From Bolinopsis microptera (lineage: Eukaryota; Ctenophora; Tentaculata; Lobata; Bolinopsidae), in assembly GCF_026151205.1 (NCBI RefSeq), contig NC_087076.1, positions 8,284,902 to 8,348,901 on the forward strand: a stretch of DNA of 64,000 nt, written 5' to 3'. Of this stretch, positions 13,071 to 25,667 are shown piece after piece. The translations under genes were made by a program, and so were the position numbers. The notes beneath the pieces were generated by a model. It worked only from the letters and a program-made list of their open reading frames with translations. It searched no databases and was not told the DNA's origin. The stretch's first letter is position 1; every line of letters begins with the position of its first letter.

Positions 13071-13192
13071 GTATCACGTCGTGACCCCCCATTGTCGTTT
13101 TACTAAACACTATAGTGGAAAAGTATCGTGGTGAAAGCCACGATACAGCCGCGCACTCGTACGTGCGCGGCAGGTCTACGACGTGTGACAAA
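13071..13192. mobile_element. Small MITE, TTGTATCACG family
   Basis: Ends TTGTATCACGTCGTGAC and (inverse) CGACGTGTGACAA, with a GCCGCGCAC/GTGCGCGGC hairpin inside. Same family as 9131-9231. Confidence 0.7.
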
Positions 13193-13241
13193 GAATTAGT
13201 GGAAGCGGTGATCTCAACTCCTACCTCAAACTCAAAAGTTA

Positions 13242-15835
13242 CTCGAGAATTAATTCAATAACTTTATTGCCCCACTCTGATCAATCATCAAATACGACAA
13301 GCTAAGCTGTGTTAATGTTATTAAATTTAAATGGTTTAGAGGATTAGCTGCAGTCAACTGATTGCCCGATGGCCATCTTCCCTCATGTCAACTAAGGTGA
13401 CCTTAGTATATATAGTAAGGTCTCTTCATAAGCTGTCCACTGAGTTGACCAACATATAAACGTATCGGTAAATCTCATCTTTCTTGTATCAGCAAACTAA
13501 TTACTAAAGAGGTTGTCGTGAAGGTATAACAGCTGATATTTCATTTCCAAGAGCCCGGATCAACAAACTGGCAATTTGATAAAATACTTTATCAGCCCTA
13601 ATTTAGTCAACTATAAAAGTATAAAGAAGGCAATAAGTCAACAACGTGGAAAATTCTACGAATTGCAACTCCATGGCTTCGCTCCCACTAAATCGCTCGC
13701 CCAAATAAAAAAAACTCTTGTCAAAAGGCCCTGAGGGTATGAAAGTAATCTAAATCGGCGTATATTTGGACGCTGATTCCGAATCCTCCCGGCAACGGCG
13801 ACATAAAATAAAAAACACTGAAAATTGACCAAAAATGACCCTCTGGTGACACCAATTTCAGCTCGCAAATGGAGTTAAAACCTCGCCATTTTTAGCAGGG
13901 TTGTAAAAAAGGATAGGAATAATATGATATAGCATTCTTAGAATTTTGATTTAAGCTTTAGTCTTATAATTAACGTCAGAAGTGAGGTAAAATAAACGTT
14001 AGAATAATGGCGTTATTTTAGCAAAGGTTACTTTAACTTCATAACTAGCTCCCATTTACGCTCACGCTATAACTATATTCATAACTTTGGTTGTGATTGA
14101 TATTTTTCGATGCGGTAGAAAGTATCGTTTAGGGAATCTGGATGTAATTGTATGTATCACGATATTATATGTGGAAGAAAACTTTCACCGAGCATTTGCA
14201 TTTCCAGGAAGTTGGAAAATTATGTGAAGATGAGAATTTCTAGAAGCATGATTTATGGCCAAAAAAGTTGGTCACAGTTTCGTGATACTGATTAATTGCC
14301 ACACGTTGTATAAATATTTTAAACCTCGAAGCTTACATTTAATTCTAGGAATGAGATAATGGGATATTTATAATAGTTATGGCTAATTGCAGTAACAATG
14401 AACAATACTTATGCAATATGCAGCCACGTTTTGAAAACTTATTTATCCATAAAGGAAATTCTTGAACTTAACCAAAATGAATGCGATCTCTTAACTCAGA
14501 AGCCGGTTGCATAGAAAGTTGCAATGTGGGCAAACAATTTCAGCATGACACATTGACACCCATTAAGTGTCATTATATTTATAGTGCTTTATTCTTGTAT
14601 TTAATCTTTGAAGAGGGGCAATATTATAATATGTAAGCGACGCTGCTCAAATTCAATGTTTAAACTTTTAGTATTGCATAATATTAAGTCTCGCACGAAA
14701 TGTTTTCCTAACGAATTGATTTAATCGGTTTCGAAAATATTTCATAATACCAATATTAGAATCGAATAATTCAGAGTTCTAGTTGCAACGTTCATGCAAG
14801 TTGCACCTATCTGCATCAAAAGTTATGATTTTACTTATATTGCTTTAAATAAATATGAGTGTCGAATGGTGTTATTGCAACGATCCATCAAAAATTATTA
14901 CTTCAAAATGAGTGGTAATAATTGGTGATGCAGTGAAACAAACTTGGAAAAGCGCCGCGATTATTCACGGCATTCTGAAACCACGCACACAGATGGTAAT
15001 TGGTATCGCGCATATTAGTACTTTAATAAGATAAATCAAAATTCGATTATTTAATTTTACAACTTTTGATCATCTTAGATCAAAGTTAAATATAAATATA
15101 TAAAAGGCGATTGATTAATGATTATCTCTGATTCTTATAAAACGTAACTCACACCGATATCGAGCCAAATTTCTTATCAATCTCGGAAACTGATGATTGA
15201 TGAAATTAAAAAGTCCTTTTATTACTCGCCCTGAAAAATCAAGTCAAAATGATAGTTGTTATTATAGTTACACGCCCTTTCACTTGTCAGTTGACATAGA
15301 ATGTTTAATATTGGCGTTTAGATCAGATAGCTCTTTTTACTTTTGGGTTTCGGACAGAATCAGCGAGGCAAAACTATTTAGTAGTAACTAGTAGTAGTGA
15401 AATATCAAGTCTTACGAAAATTTTCAAAACATCTCGCAAATCACATACTGCAGGGTGAAATTGTGTTTTACTAGCCTGTCACGCACTGACCAAAATAGTT
15501 GTTTGTCCATAACTCTCATGGGAAGCATTTTTACTTTTAGCTTACGTCTGCATGGGGGTGAATCGGAATCAGTGTCCAAAAATACACCGATCTAGATTAC
15601 TTTCATACCCTCAGGGCCTTTTCACAAGACTTTTTTATTTGGGCGAGCGATTCAGTGGGAGCAAAGTCATGGAGTTGCTATTCGTAGAATTTTCCATGTT
15701 ATTGACTTATTGCCTTCTTAGTTGACCAAATTAGGGCTGATAAAGATATTTGGCTAATCCTCTAAACCATTTAGTAACACAGCTTGTCGTATTTGATCAG
15801 AGTGGGGCAATAAAGTTATTGAATTTATTCTCGAT
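13242..15835. mobile_element. Inverted-repeat element, 2.6 kb
   Basis: The right arm at about 15585-15835 is the reverse complement of left-arm pieces at 13242-13345 and about 13560-13800; markers are ATTGCCCCACTCTGATCA and GGAAAATTCTACGAATTGCA. The left arm holds about 220 bp missing from the right. The interior (about 13870-15580) is AT-rich and has no transposase-like ORF, so this is probably a non-autonomous or decayed foldback DNA transposon. Confidence 0.6.
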
Positions 15836-16555
15836 TAACCTTTAAGGCGAGCGTTTAAGAATAAGTGGGAGAGAAAATGGCTTGTTGTTGAAACGCTAGG
15901 TTAAGGGAAAACATGCTTGGTAATTTTATAGTGACAGGTATCAAAGTCAAAATTAATAGAATCTCAGCTTCTTCAAATCTGGTAAGAGGAAGATGAACTC
16001 GTGTTATTTTGTGTTTTGCTATGAGTTGTGAGTTGTGACGTTAGCTGTCTAAGAAATTGGGAAATGTGATATGACAGGTACCACAATTACCACGATACCT
16101 ACTTGGAAAATGACCTCGATTCACAGGATAGCACAAACTCTTTAACTGATCTCGCTATTGTAATGTCCCAGGTGGCAGATGCTTCTTGCTCCTAGATAAC
16201 TGTCATTATTAACAAACCCAAATGACAGTTATTTCAAACGTCACCTTAGTCCTCAGTTACGGAGCAATGTTATCACATTTAATTGTGCTCTGTTTATCTT
16301 ACCAACTCAATAATTTAATTGACACCGAACACACACTTCGCAAAAGGTTATTGAGTATAAATGACGACAACATCGTCAACGTCATAAACAATTTTTATGG
16401 GCAAATCATGGGAATACTTACTTTTTAATGGCAAATTATGGGAATACTTACTTAGGATACTTAGGAGAGATTCGTAAATTCCTCTACTGGGTCATGGAAT
16501 CTTTTGTAACTTAGCGATAAGTTCAGTTTGCTGCTACCGCGTATAGTTAGCCTTT
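15836..16555. other. No gene seen
   Basis: No recognisable exon. A short duplication of TATGGGAATACTTACTT occurs at about 16397-16455. Confidence 0.4.
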
Positions 16556-16591
16556 GTGTGTGTATACACTATACTTGTACATTACTATACA

Positions 16592-17512
16592 ATGTACACC
16601 ACGGAGGATGATTTAAATTTGACCCGATCTCAGAAGAAACTCAATGATTTCAACTATGAAGAAAAGGAAGATGTAGAGGGCTGTGCTGATAGATGGTTCA
16701 CTTCGATGGCAAGAGAACTGAAATTAGACAACTTCGAAATTCGTGGAAATTTGGACAAAGAAATATTCATGTCTCCGTCTATCTATAAAAGGTATATGGC
16801 AAACTGGGTTATGCAAGCAGCAGACCTCGTACTACGGCAGAGTAGGCAGATGAGCGCTATGATGGAAATCGTTGAGTGCCTCAAGACGGAAGCACTAGCA
16901 GACAAGGAAAAGATGGTCAGGTTGCAGGACCAGTTGCTAGTGCAGAAGGACGAATAACTACAGTTGTTTAAGACGTCAGTTGAAGAGACAGTACAAACAA
17001 CAGTGGAGACAGGGATTAAGAGCTACAGTGCAGCTGTACAAAATAACAGCACAAGTGGCGCGGTCTGCAAAAGTAAAATTCTGAATAATGTAATGAAGAG
17101 TGTGGCTGCAGAGGAGGACAGGAGCAAAAATCTGATAGTGTTTGGACTGAAAGAAGAGGATGAAGAACAGCTTCCAGCTCTGGTAACCGCAGTATTGGAG
17201 AAGATCGGGGAGAAACCTCATTTCGAAGCGACTAGAGTCGGCTGGAAGAGGCCAGGTATCACGGCTATCCGACCAGTCAAGATCACCGTCCCAAGCTCAA
17301 CAGCAGTTCATCAGATTCTGATGACAACAGGGAGACTGAGGATGGCTGATGCACACAAAGATGTATGGATCTGTCCTGATAGATCCAGTGAAGAGCGTGC
17401 AGCAAGGAAGAACGTGGTAACTGACCTGAAGAAGAATAGGGCTGAACAGACTCATCTCGACCACTACATCCGTAACGGGAAGGTCTGTAGCCGGGTTAAG
17501 AATACACCATGA
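16592..17512 (+). pseudogene. LINE ORF1-type protein, one in-frame stop
   Basis: One continuous frame of about 307 codons from the methionine at 16592, broken only by a TAA at 16955-16957. The N-terminal part (about residues 1-120) is acidic and helix-rich, ending in a possible coiled coil. The C-terminal part reads RSKNLIVFGLKEEDEE, then PVKITVPSSTAVHQIL and a basic stretch ending YIRNGKVCS. This RRM-like pattern is known from ORF1 proteins of CR1/L2/L1-like LINEs in invertebrates, where the protein binds element RNA and acts as a chaperone. No ORF2 follows: repeats begin about 100 bp downstream. This is therefore a truncated LINE copy or an exapted gene. The single stop in an otherwise clean frame suggests recent inactivation. 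Confidence 0.7.
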
Positions 17513-17601
17513 TGACGTAATTCATGTTTCTCGGACACCGATCAGTATAATATGTAGGTACTTGTAGGAGTATTTTAAGAGTTTACGAACGTTATCTGTA
17601 T

Positions 17602-17775
17602 TTGAGAGACAATTATATCACAATGCTGGCAAGCATGACCGTGCCTCTTATATTCACAATACTATTTACCCCCTTTACTATTTACCCCCCTTTACTATTT
17701 ACCCCCTTTACTTTTATACCCCCTTTAATATTATACCCCCTTTATTATTATACCCCTTTATTAAGTTTTTCAGGC
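17602..17775. repeat. Pyrimidine-rich simple repeat
   Basis: Repeats of CCCCTTTACTATTTA type. The preceding CAATGCTGGCAAGCATGACC and the repeat itself are shared with 6665-6765, so this is a dispersed repeat rather than a gene. Confidence 0.7.
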
Positions 17776-17872
17776 ATTAAGACTCATCGAATGTAGTTCA
17801 GCAGGTATATTTAAGTTCAAAACATTCTAATTCAATGTTAAAGATGACAGGAATAAGAAATAGTTATGTGGA

Positions 17873-18112
17873 GGTTTTTAAGAAATTTGCGCAAAATACG
17901 CGCCAGTATGTTATACGAAATTCGGTAAAAAACCCAAAATCGCCATATTCAGGTGCCTTAAAAACCATGTTAAAATTAAGTTAGAGATCTGACACTTTGC
18001 AGGGCGTCTAGACGTTGGCCAAATCAACTGTAAATTTTTTTTCATGTTTCAGGAGCATCGGGAAATGGGTTTTCTAGAACCCCTGTTTTACGACAGATTG
18101 TCGTGATACATC
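17873..18112. repeat. 240-bp dispersed repeat, copy 2
   Basis: Matches 9232-9472 from GGAGGTTTTTAAGAAATTTG to GTCGTGATACAT, but without the small MITE that precedes copy 1. Confidence 0.75.
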
Positions 18113-18420
18113 TCTACTATAATTCAAAGAATTCTTTCTGCTGTCTGTCTGTACGACCGCCCACGTGCAAAACAAACGAAAAATATGAACTTGCGTAGTA
18201 ACCATGGTAACGAGGGTTGTTACACGCACGTGCACGTGCAAAGATTGTTAAAACGGCATTTTTATCGTTTTTGTTGATATTACGTTGTGTTTAGTGCGAG
18301 CAACATTTTAATTGGCTGTATCTTCGGTTGTGTAGGATATTTTTTGACGCGATTTAAACTTACTATAACAAAAAAAATATTAGCTTCCTCCCTGTGACCA
18401 CGGGTTTTCTAGTATATATA
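18113..18420 (-). repeat. 300-bp dispersed repeat (ACCCGTGGTCACAG family), inverted copy
   Basis: Reverse-complement relative of two tandem copies at 36112-36420 and 36421-36690. Shared markers are the hairpin-prone CACGTGCACGTGCAAA region, AACCGAAGATACAGCCGAT in the complement, and CCCGTGGTCACAGGGAG next to a TA microsatellite. It is non-coding; class unknown. Confidence 0.7.
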
Positions 18421-21400
18421 TATATATATATATTTTGTTGCTGTACTCCTACACATTAAAAGTCGGTGTTGATTAGATCTTCGAAATAGTTCTTTGCATC
18501 ATTTTATTAAACATCGTTATCTGAGATAAAATTGTTCTAAAAGCAACTGGAATATACACAAATCTTTAAAATAACTTACAAACTAGGAAAGGAAAACAAG
18601 TCTTAGGAAGACGTACAAAACTATGTGACTCAAAACGATACAAAACTAAAAAATACTGAATCAAACGAAAAGAATGGCTGCGTACATCTACATCTTATCT
18701 AATCTATTAAAGATTAGTTTCTCGGAAAAAACTAGATTTCTCTGAATCAAGCAGTAAAAATATTAAAATAGTGATGAATATAACACGTCTCTGATAGCAA
18801 TATTGTAAACTAAACACGGGTTTATAGGCTAAGATTATGTTAAATAAAATAAATAAACTAAACACTAAGCTCCAGCGGATTTAAAAAGGATGTGGTTACT
18901 ATCGAGGGTGTTCATACCCCCATAACGCTCAAGGGTTTTCAATTGGGTCTGGTAGAACCCCTCTCTAGCTTCCATGGCCTTTTCCCTATCTGCTTTACTT
19001 ATTTCAGGTTTAAATTCTAGAGCGTCCACTATAATAACAGAAAGGTGCGTACTAAGTGAAGAGTTATATAAGGCTACTGAACTAAAATCTAAATCATGAT
19101 CGATATCTAAAAAGTGATTTACTAACTTACAACTCCTGATACCTTTCTTAATGTGGCTCTTATGATTAGAAAATCTCTTAGGGAGATTAGAAGTAGTATA
19201 TCCTACATACGACTGTTTACAAGTTCTACACTCCATTAAATAAATAAGGTTATTACTCTGACAAGTTATATACTTAGTAATAGGGAAAACTTGTTTGGAA
19301 TGGTGACTACTAAATTTGGAACAAGGGGACAGGAAACTTTGCTTACAAACATAGCATTTTCCACAGGCATGGCACCCTGCGTTGTCAGCCTCCCGAACAG
19401 CCGGCAATATTGCAGCGTCTGGTTCAAGAAATTGACTGGCAGTGGCATCTCTATCACTGCTTACAGTTCCACTAGCATGATACTTATTGTGTACAAGCAT
19501 GCCACCGATAGTTTGATTCTTTCGGTGACTTACAAATACACTGTCAGCACGTACTAGCTTCTTCAAGGCTGGATCGAGATTAAGAAGGTGCTTATACTTG
19601 TGAATAATGCTCCCCATGTTGGGAAGTGCTGGATTTTGATCCATCACCATAGGTATTAGACAAGTAGTCGTCTCATCCTTATTTTTAGGGGCATACAAGT
19701 TTTTCCTATTGGTTATATCACTAAATTTGTTGAAAGCATCGTCTACAATACTAGAATGGTAACCACGGGCTACAAGGTAACCAGTATATACCTCCCTTTG
19801 CTCTAAGAAATTAGTGTCTTCACTATTGTTCTGCCTCACTCGCCTCGCCACACCATAGGGTATGTTTTTGAGAACATGGCTCCTATGACATGAGGTGGGG
19901 ATGAGATAGCAGTGGGTGTCACTGGGCTTAGAGTAAAGTTTGGTATGAATAACATCGCCAACAGCATAGACATAGGTGTCTAAAAACTCAACACCATCCT
20001 TAGAGTAGTCGTAAGTAAACACAAGGTCCGGATGGATACTATTGAGCCATTCCATAAATTGTAGAAGCTCCTCAACAGTACCAGGCCATACCATGTATAT
20101 ATCGTCACGCAACCTACCCAAAATGCTGGTCTGTGTGGCGGGCCATGTTCTAAATCTCTTTCATTAACTAAAATATCGATCTTATCCATAGCACAATCTG
20201 CATACTCACATGAGTTCTTAGGACCCATCGCCGCTCCACGCTCCTGACGGTATGTTATACCGTTGAACGAAGCTATGTTGTAATCAAGAGTGATTTCTAG
20301 AGCACTAATAATGCATTCTGTACTGAACAATTGATCATAACTACTTCTTTCATTCAGGTGCTTGGTGCATTGTTGGATCCCCATATCCCTGGGGATAGTG
20401 GTGAACATGTTGGATATATCTATGGCAACATGTATCACCTCCTTACCCAACAATATGGTGGAATCATTCAAGCTATCAATCTTCCTCAGAAAATGAGGGG
20501 TGTCAATAATTCTATAATCTAAAATAGCCTTCTTCAATTCGTATGCAGTCAAGGCAGATAGGTTCTCAATGTACGAACCACATCCAGTAGTAATCATCCT
20601 CCCAGGGTACAAAGGTGGCTTGTGGGCCTTGGGATTCAGGTACATATTACCAGGCTGGTTGAGCTCCGTACACGGAATAACCCACTCCCTGACCTTCTTA
20701 GACATACCTAATTCTTCTTTATACTTGACTGTCCAACATGAAATTTTATCAATTAATTCTGAAACTAAATCATCTACATTATTTACAATACTATATACAG
20801 ATCTATCATTCAAATGTACACCTTTTCGTTGAATATATTCTTCCTCTCCAAGGAGAAAGAATCCTACCCCTTTGTCAAAAGGTCTAATAACCACATCCTT
20901 CCATCCTTTCACTTCTTTGAGAGCTGATCTGATAGGTGCAGCGATGTTGTCTGGTGAAACATACTTCTGAGTTGGCCTGTGGAGATCAACTTCTGCTCTG
21001 CAGCACTTAATAAATGCCTCGAGTGCAGGGTTTTTACATGATTCAAAAGTACGTGATGATTCGGCCTTGATGAGGCAGCGCTCCATATATATATATCACT
21101 TTTTAGATATTGATCATGATTTAGATTTTAGTTCAGTAGCCTTATATAACTCTTCACTTAGTACGCACCTTTCTGTTATTATAGTGGACGCTCTAGAATT
21201 TAAACCTGAAATAAGTAAAGCAGATAGGGAAAAGGCCATGGAAGCTAGAGAGGGGTTCTACCAGACCCAATTGAAAACCCTTGAGCGTTATGGGGGTATG
21301 AACACCCTCGATAGTAACCACATCCTTTTTAAATCCGCTGGAGCTTAGTGTTTAGTTTATTTATTTTATTTAACATGATCTTAGCCTATAAACCCGTGTT

Positions 21401-21835
21401 TAGTTTACAATATTGCTATCAGAGACGTGTTATATTCATCACTATTTTAATATTTTTACTGCTTGATTCAGAGAAATCTAGCTTTTTCCGAGAAACTAAT
21501 CTTTAATAGATTAGATAAGATGTAGATGTACTCAGCCATTCTTTTCGTTTGATTATTACCCAGTATTTTTTAGTTTTGTACCGTTTTGAGTCACATAGTT
21601 TTGTACGTCTTCCTAATACTTGTTTTCCTTTCCTAGTTTGTAAGTTATTTTAAAGATTTGTGTATATTCCAGTTGCTTTTAGAACAATTTTATCTCAGAT
21701 AACGATGTTTAATAAAATGATGCAAAGAACTATTTCGAAGATCTAATCAACACCGACTTTTAATGTGTAGAAGTACAGCAACAAAATATATATATATATA
21801 TTCTAGTATATATGTAAGTATGTATATATATTCAG
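18421..21835 (-). mobile_element. Penelope-like element with inverted terminal duplication
   Basis: The body (about 18440-21086, minus strand) encodes a reverse transcriptase followed by a GIY-YIG endonuclease. The RT region (about 20000-21086) shows DKGVGFFLL, LNPKAHKPP, the palm segment HVAIDISNMFTTIP, RQERGAAMGPKNS and the RDD catalytic box typical of Penelope RTs. The C-terminal region (18865-19460) has a Cys/His cluster and the endonuclease core LIYLMEC then QSYVGYT. Immediately upstream of the RT start, 21087-21835 is an inverted copy of the element's own 3' end, including its last 80 codons and 3' flank. Penelope-like elements are known for such terminal pseudo-LTR arrangements. TA microsatellites lie at both outer ends. 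The coding part is broken at least once. Near identity of the two terminal copies suggests a fairly young insertion. Confidence 0.9.
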
Positions 21836-23385
21836 GGATAGACGCTTTGCCAGTCAATTATAGGCTATATTCAACTTCAAGTGTCCGTAGATTCAGACAC
21901 TTTAAAGCTTTAAAGATACAGCCATCTCGGACCACAGGTCTTGAAGATAATTGTTTAGACTTTAGTTAACATTATACTAAAAAATAATTTAACGTCATCA
22001 TTACCACTTGATGACGTCATCAAGTTGACCGTTTTAAAAACTTGATTTTTGACAAAGTGATCACTTTTAAAATCGATTTTACACCATTAAGAAGTAATTT
22101 TATTCAAAATTTGAGGGCTTATTGAAGTTAAATAATTGTTTAAGCATTCTAAAAATCTACCGGAAAGTTTTTCTAGCTTGCTTCTTCATAAAGATATTTG
22201 TCATTGAAGTTTGTGCTTTTTTGAAGAATTATTTTATAAAAACGTCAATTTTGCGATTTAGTATTCTCTAGTGTTGGGCCATGCCTTGAGTTGTGGAGCT
22301 CAGTTCTGCTTCCTATAGGTATATATTGTGCATTAGGCTAGTTTTAAAGTTGAAAATCGAAAATTTGCACACGTGGGGACACGCCCAAATTGATAGAAAA
22401 TTGCTAAAATCACTGAAAATTGCTGTTTTCTTCTTTTTCTGTCAACTTTAGAGTGCCGTTGTGATTACAGTTCTTCTTGAAATACTTTGAAACTTTGCAT
22501 GCTTATCAAACTATATATAAAACAATTACATGCAAAATTGTACGGCGATTTAGTATTGGATGCGCACGCAACATCCGCTCAAAGTTTGCACGTGCGAAAG
22601 GTGAGAATTTTGCTCATTCGTGATTTCCAACAAATTCTGCTTTGCCACGACAGTTTAATGTCATTATATATGAATTTAATGCCAACTTGAATGAGTATTA
22701 AGTGGCATATTCAGTCAGTTATCGACCAATATGCTTACCTAAACACAAGGAAATTCTTTTAAAGGAAAAATTTCGAAATCGTTGAAACTTCATCCTTATT
22801 AATGGAGATATCAGTTTATATTTCGACTTTATTAAGTACCCTGACATTATCATTTAAAAAAAATATATTTGACCAAAACCCATAATCATGGGTAGAGTGG
22901 ACCGCTGCCAATGTCTCTCTTTCCCAAACAAAAGAAAATGATATTAATTTGATTGACCGTTCTCAAATGCAAAATGATCCCCAGAATGAAATCGGTCGCT
23001 CGCTTTTCCCATTCATTTACAATTGTAATAGCTTAATAGATTAAAAAGAACTACCCAAAGGCAGCTGTTCTCGGCAATAAAGATTCAATAAACTTCAGCT
23101 AATTCAATAAGTAATAACTACCACCCTTACCCCGAAATACTAGGTATCGACCCGAACGCAACCCAAAGAGATTTTTACAGCATCTGATTGATGTAATCAA
23201 TCGAAACTTATTACAATTCGTAAGCCGTGAATGAAATTGAATGCGAAAAGCGAGCGACCGATTTCATTCTCGGTATCATTTTGCATTTGAGAACGGTCAA
23301 TCAAATTAATATCATTTCCTTTCGTTTGGGAAAGAGAGACACTGGCAGCGGTCCACTCTACCCATGATTATGGGTTTTGGTCAAA
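21828..23385. repeat. 1.5-kb dispersed repeat with terminal hairpin, copy 2
   Basis: Second copy of 9473-11012, with the same order of segments and the same terminal inverted repeat (about 22870-23385). The two copies differ by scattered substitutions and small indels. This copy directly follows the TA microsatellite that ends the Penelope-like element. Confidence 0.75.
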
Positions 23386-24447
23386 TTATATACATACATT
23401 ATTATTTGATTGTTTCACACTTTTCACATTTCATCATTTTATTACAAGGTGGAGGTGATGTTATTGAGACTTTGGGCGGCCAAAAAACTCCTGTTCTGAA
23501 AGTTGTCGTTTGTACTTGTTTCACTGACCCACGCTTTTTAGCATTTATACATTTCGGCCCATTTTATATGTTTGTTCGAATTGCTGTACATTTGTATACT
23601 TGCTATTTTGTAAAAGTTTCAAATTAAATCAAATCAATAGTTCGACCACCCTTGCAGCATCACTGCAGCTGCCTATAAATAGCTTAAGTTAAAAGCTCAT
23701 ACTTTGCTAAAAACCAATACACTGTTTGCAATACCACAGAAATAATTCTCACGCAGGTTTCGCTAGATATTCCAGAAATCACTGTGGTTACTCACCTGGT
23801 CACATTTTTCTAAATCGAACAATCTTTCCCCTACGACCGAGTTTTGCAAACCGGTATAATTAGCAAAGACGTTTTATCTTTCCAAATAAATAAAAAAAAT
23901 TTTAAATACTGAAAAGTCTCTAAAACTCCTAACGACGACTAGCGTTAGCTAAAGCTAGGCAGAGCATCTCAATGCAATCCTCTCGTGTGCTATCATGGCC
24001 CAGCCTCTCTTTTTAAAAAAATTTTAAAAGACTGAAAAGTCTCTAAAACCCGTAACGACGACTAGCGTTAGCACAACATTCCTGCTCTGCTCTGGAGCAA
24101 TAACAATTACAAATGTGCCTAGATTGGTTCAACGCTCATTGAAACCTGACCTAATTGTTTCAACATATATTTCAATCCAATCAGTAGAGCGTCTGACTCA
24201 CAACTATGGCTACGTGTGTAGAGCTATACACTTATGACACGGCCCCTTACAGTCCCCTTACAGTCCCCTTACAGTCCCCTTACAGTCGGCCCCTTACAGT
24301 CGGTCACCTTTTCTAACTCCTCCGCCGGAGCGTCATTAGAAGACAACAAGTCCAAATAAGAAGATCAGAACAGATCAGAGATCCTCTCTCCCTCAATGTA
24401 TTGCCTACTTCTGTAGAGCATCACAAGCGGTAGTACTAGTAGGTAAC
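23386..24447. other. No gene; short tandem repeats
   Basis: No exon recognised. A CCCTTACAGTCC unit of 12 bp is repeated about five times at 24243-24305, and an AAAGTCTCTAAAAC block recurs at about 23915 and 24035. Confidence 0.5.
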
Positions 24448-25035
24448 GTGAACCTTACCTGGTATGATGCATGGTCTACTATCATCAAGACGAGCACTGT
24501 CGTTAAGCCACACCTACCCCACACCCTGGCGGCTCGTGAACACATACACGAAACTTGTGTTAACCACTGGAAGAAGGATCTTCACAACCAGCCTAAAATG
24601 TCATTCTACACTGCGGTCAAAGCTGAGTTTGGTGAAGAACCGTACTTACAGCTCCTATGCAGGGTTAAAAGAGCTAACATTGCAAAACTTCGATCTAGCA
24701 GTCACGATCTGAGAATAAAGAAAGGTCGCTACGCTGGAGATCGCTACAACACAGCACTGAAAACATGTCGCTTTTGCTGCTCCTCAGACACCGACGTCAT
24801 ACGGTTCTTCAAAGAACTACCATTCTTTGAAACACCAATCCTTGAAACCGAGGACCACGTCATAAATGAATGCCCCAGCTACAACTCCCTCCAGTCCAAC
24901 CTCTCAGACATCCTTAAAAGCCTCATAATGCTCAAAGAATATGGGGCCATCATGAACTCATTCCATGCAACAGAATTTGGAAAGTACCTCACAGAATCCT
25001 TTCACCTTCGAAATCCTCCTGAAAAGAAGTCTTAG
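24448..25035 (+). pseudogene. LINE ORF2 C-terminal fragment
   Basis: A clean 195-codon frame matching the region downstream of the RT in CR1/L2/Jockey-like LINEs. It has a conserved block around KRANIAKLRSSSHDLRIKKG, then a Cys/His cluster CRFCC ... EDHVINECPSYNSL, where the final cysteine motif is typical of these C-termini. RT and endonuclease domains are absent upstream, so the copy is 5' truncated, the normal outcome of LINE integration. The LINE clade is not certain. It lies 0.6 kb from a second LINE remnant in the same orientation, but their C-terminal architectures differ, so they are probably different families. Confidence 0.75.
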
Positions 25036-25667
25036 TCATCACCTCCCGTCTCCTACTCATCGTCATTAACTCATCTCCATGACTTTTTTACTCGTATTTA
25101 AATTATTATATTCGATTTTTTTTCTCGTAAAATTGTAACGCGGTTAATTTTAAAGATTTTATTTTTATAGCATTCTCTAGATTTTTTGAGTTCTGATCGT
25201 CTTTATGAATTGCTGTATTACCAAGACAAGTTCGTTAGTGTTCTCTTTGGTCATTTCATGTTTAATTCCTGTTTAATTTCTGTTTAATTCCACAGCTCAT
25301 CCATTGTTTAATATTCGCATAACTAGACTATTGGAATGGACTTCTACCTGCAATTCTTTCGTAACATTTTAAAATGTCCACAAGGTACAAAAATCTTATG
25401 CTTCTTAATTACTAGAAAAGCCATTTATTATTCCTAGTCAAATTCTTTTCTGTGGGATTAAACATGATTAAACAGGATTGAACATAAATTTGTCAATGAG
25501 AGCCCTAGGCCTAACACTCACGTCTTCACTATACATCAATAGAGAAATAAATAAATAAATAATGTGCAAGAGTGTTCTTGAAATAAAATTTCAAAAACCG
25601 CAAAAATTTAACTTCGTCACATCTTTGTCGAAAGAGAAACAAGTGCGAATATAATAATTTAATTCCC
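25036..25667. other. LINE 3' flank, no gene
   Basis: AT-rich sequence following the LINE fragment, likely including its 3' UTR. Repeated CTGTTTAAT words occur near 25265-25290 and repeated ATTAAACA-type words near 25455-25480. Confidence 0.4.

Noticed and set aside
24464-24712. Second protein overlapping the LINE fragment
   Set aside because: Shadow frame of the ORF2 C-terminal fragment with no motif.
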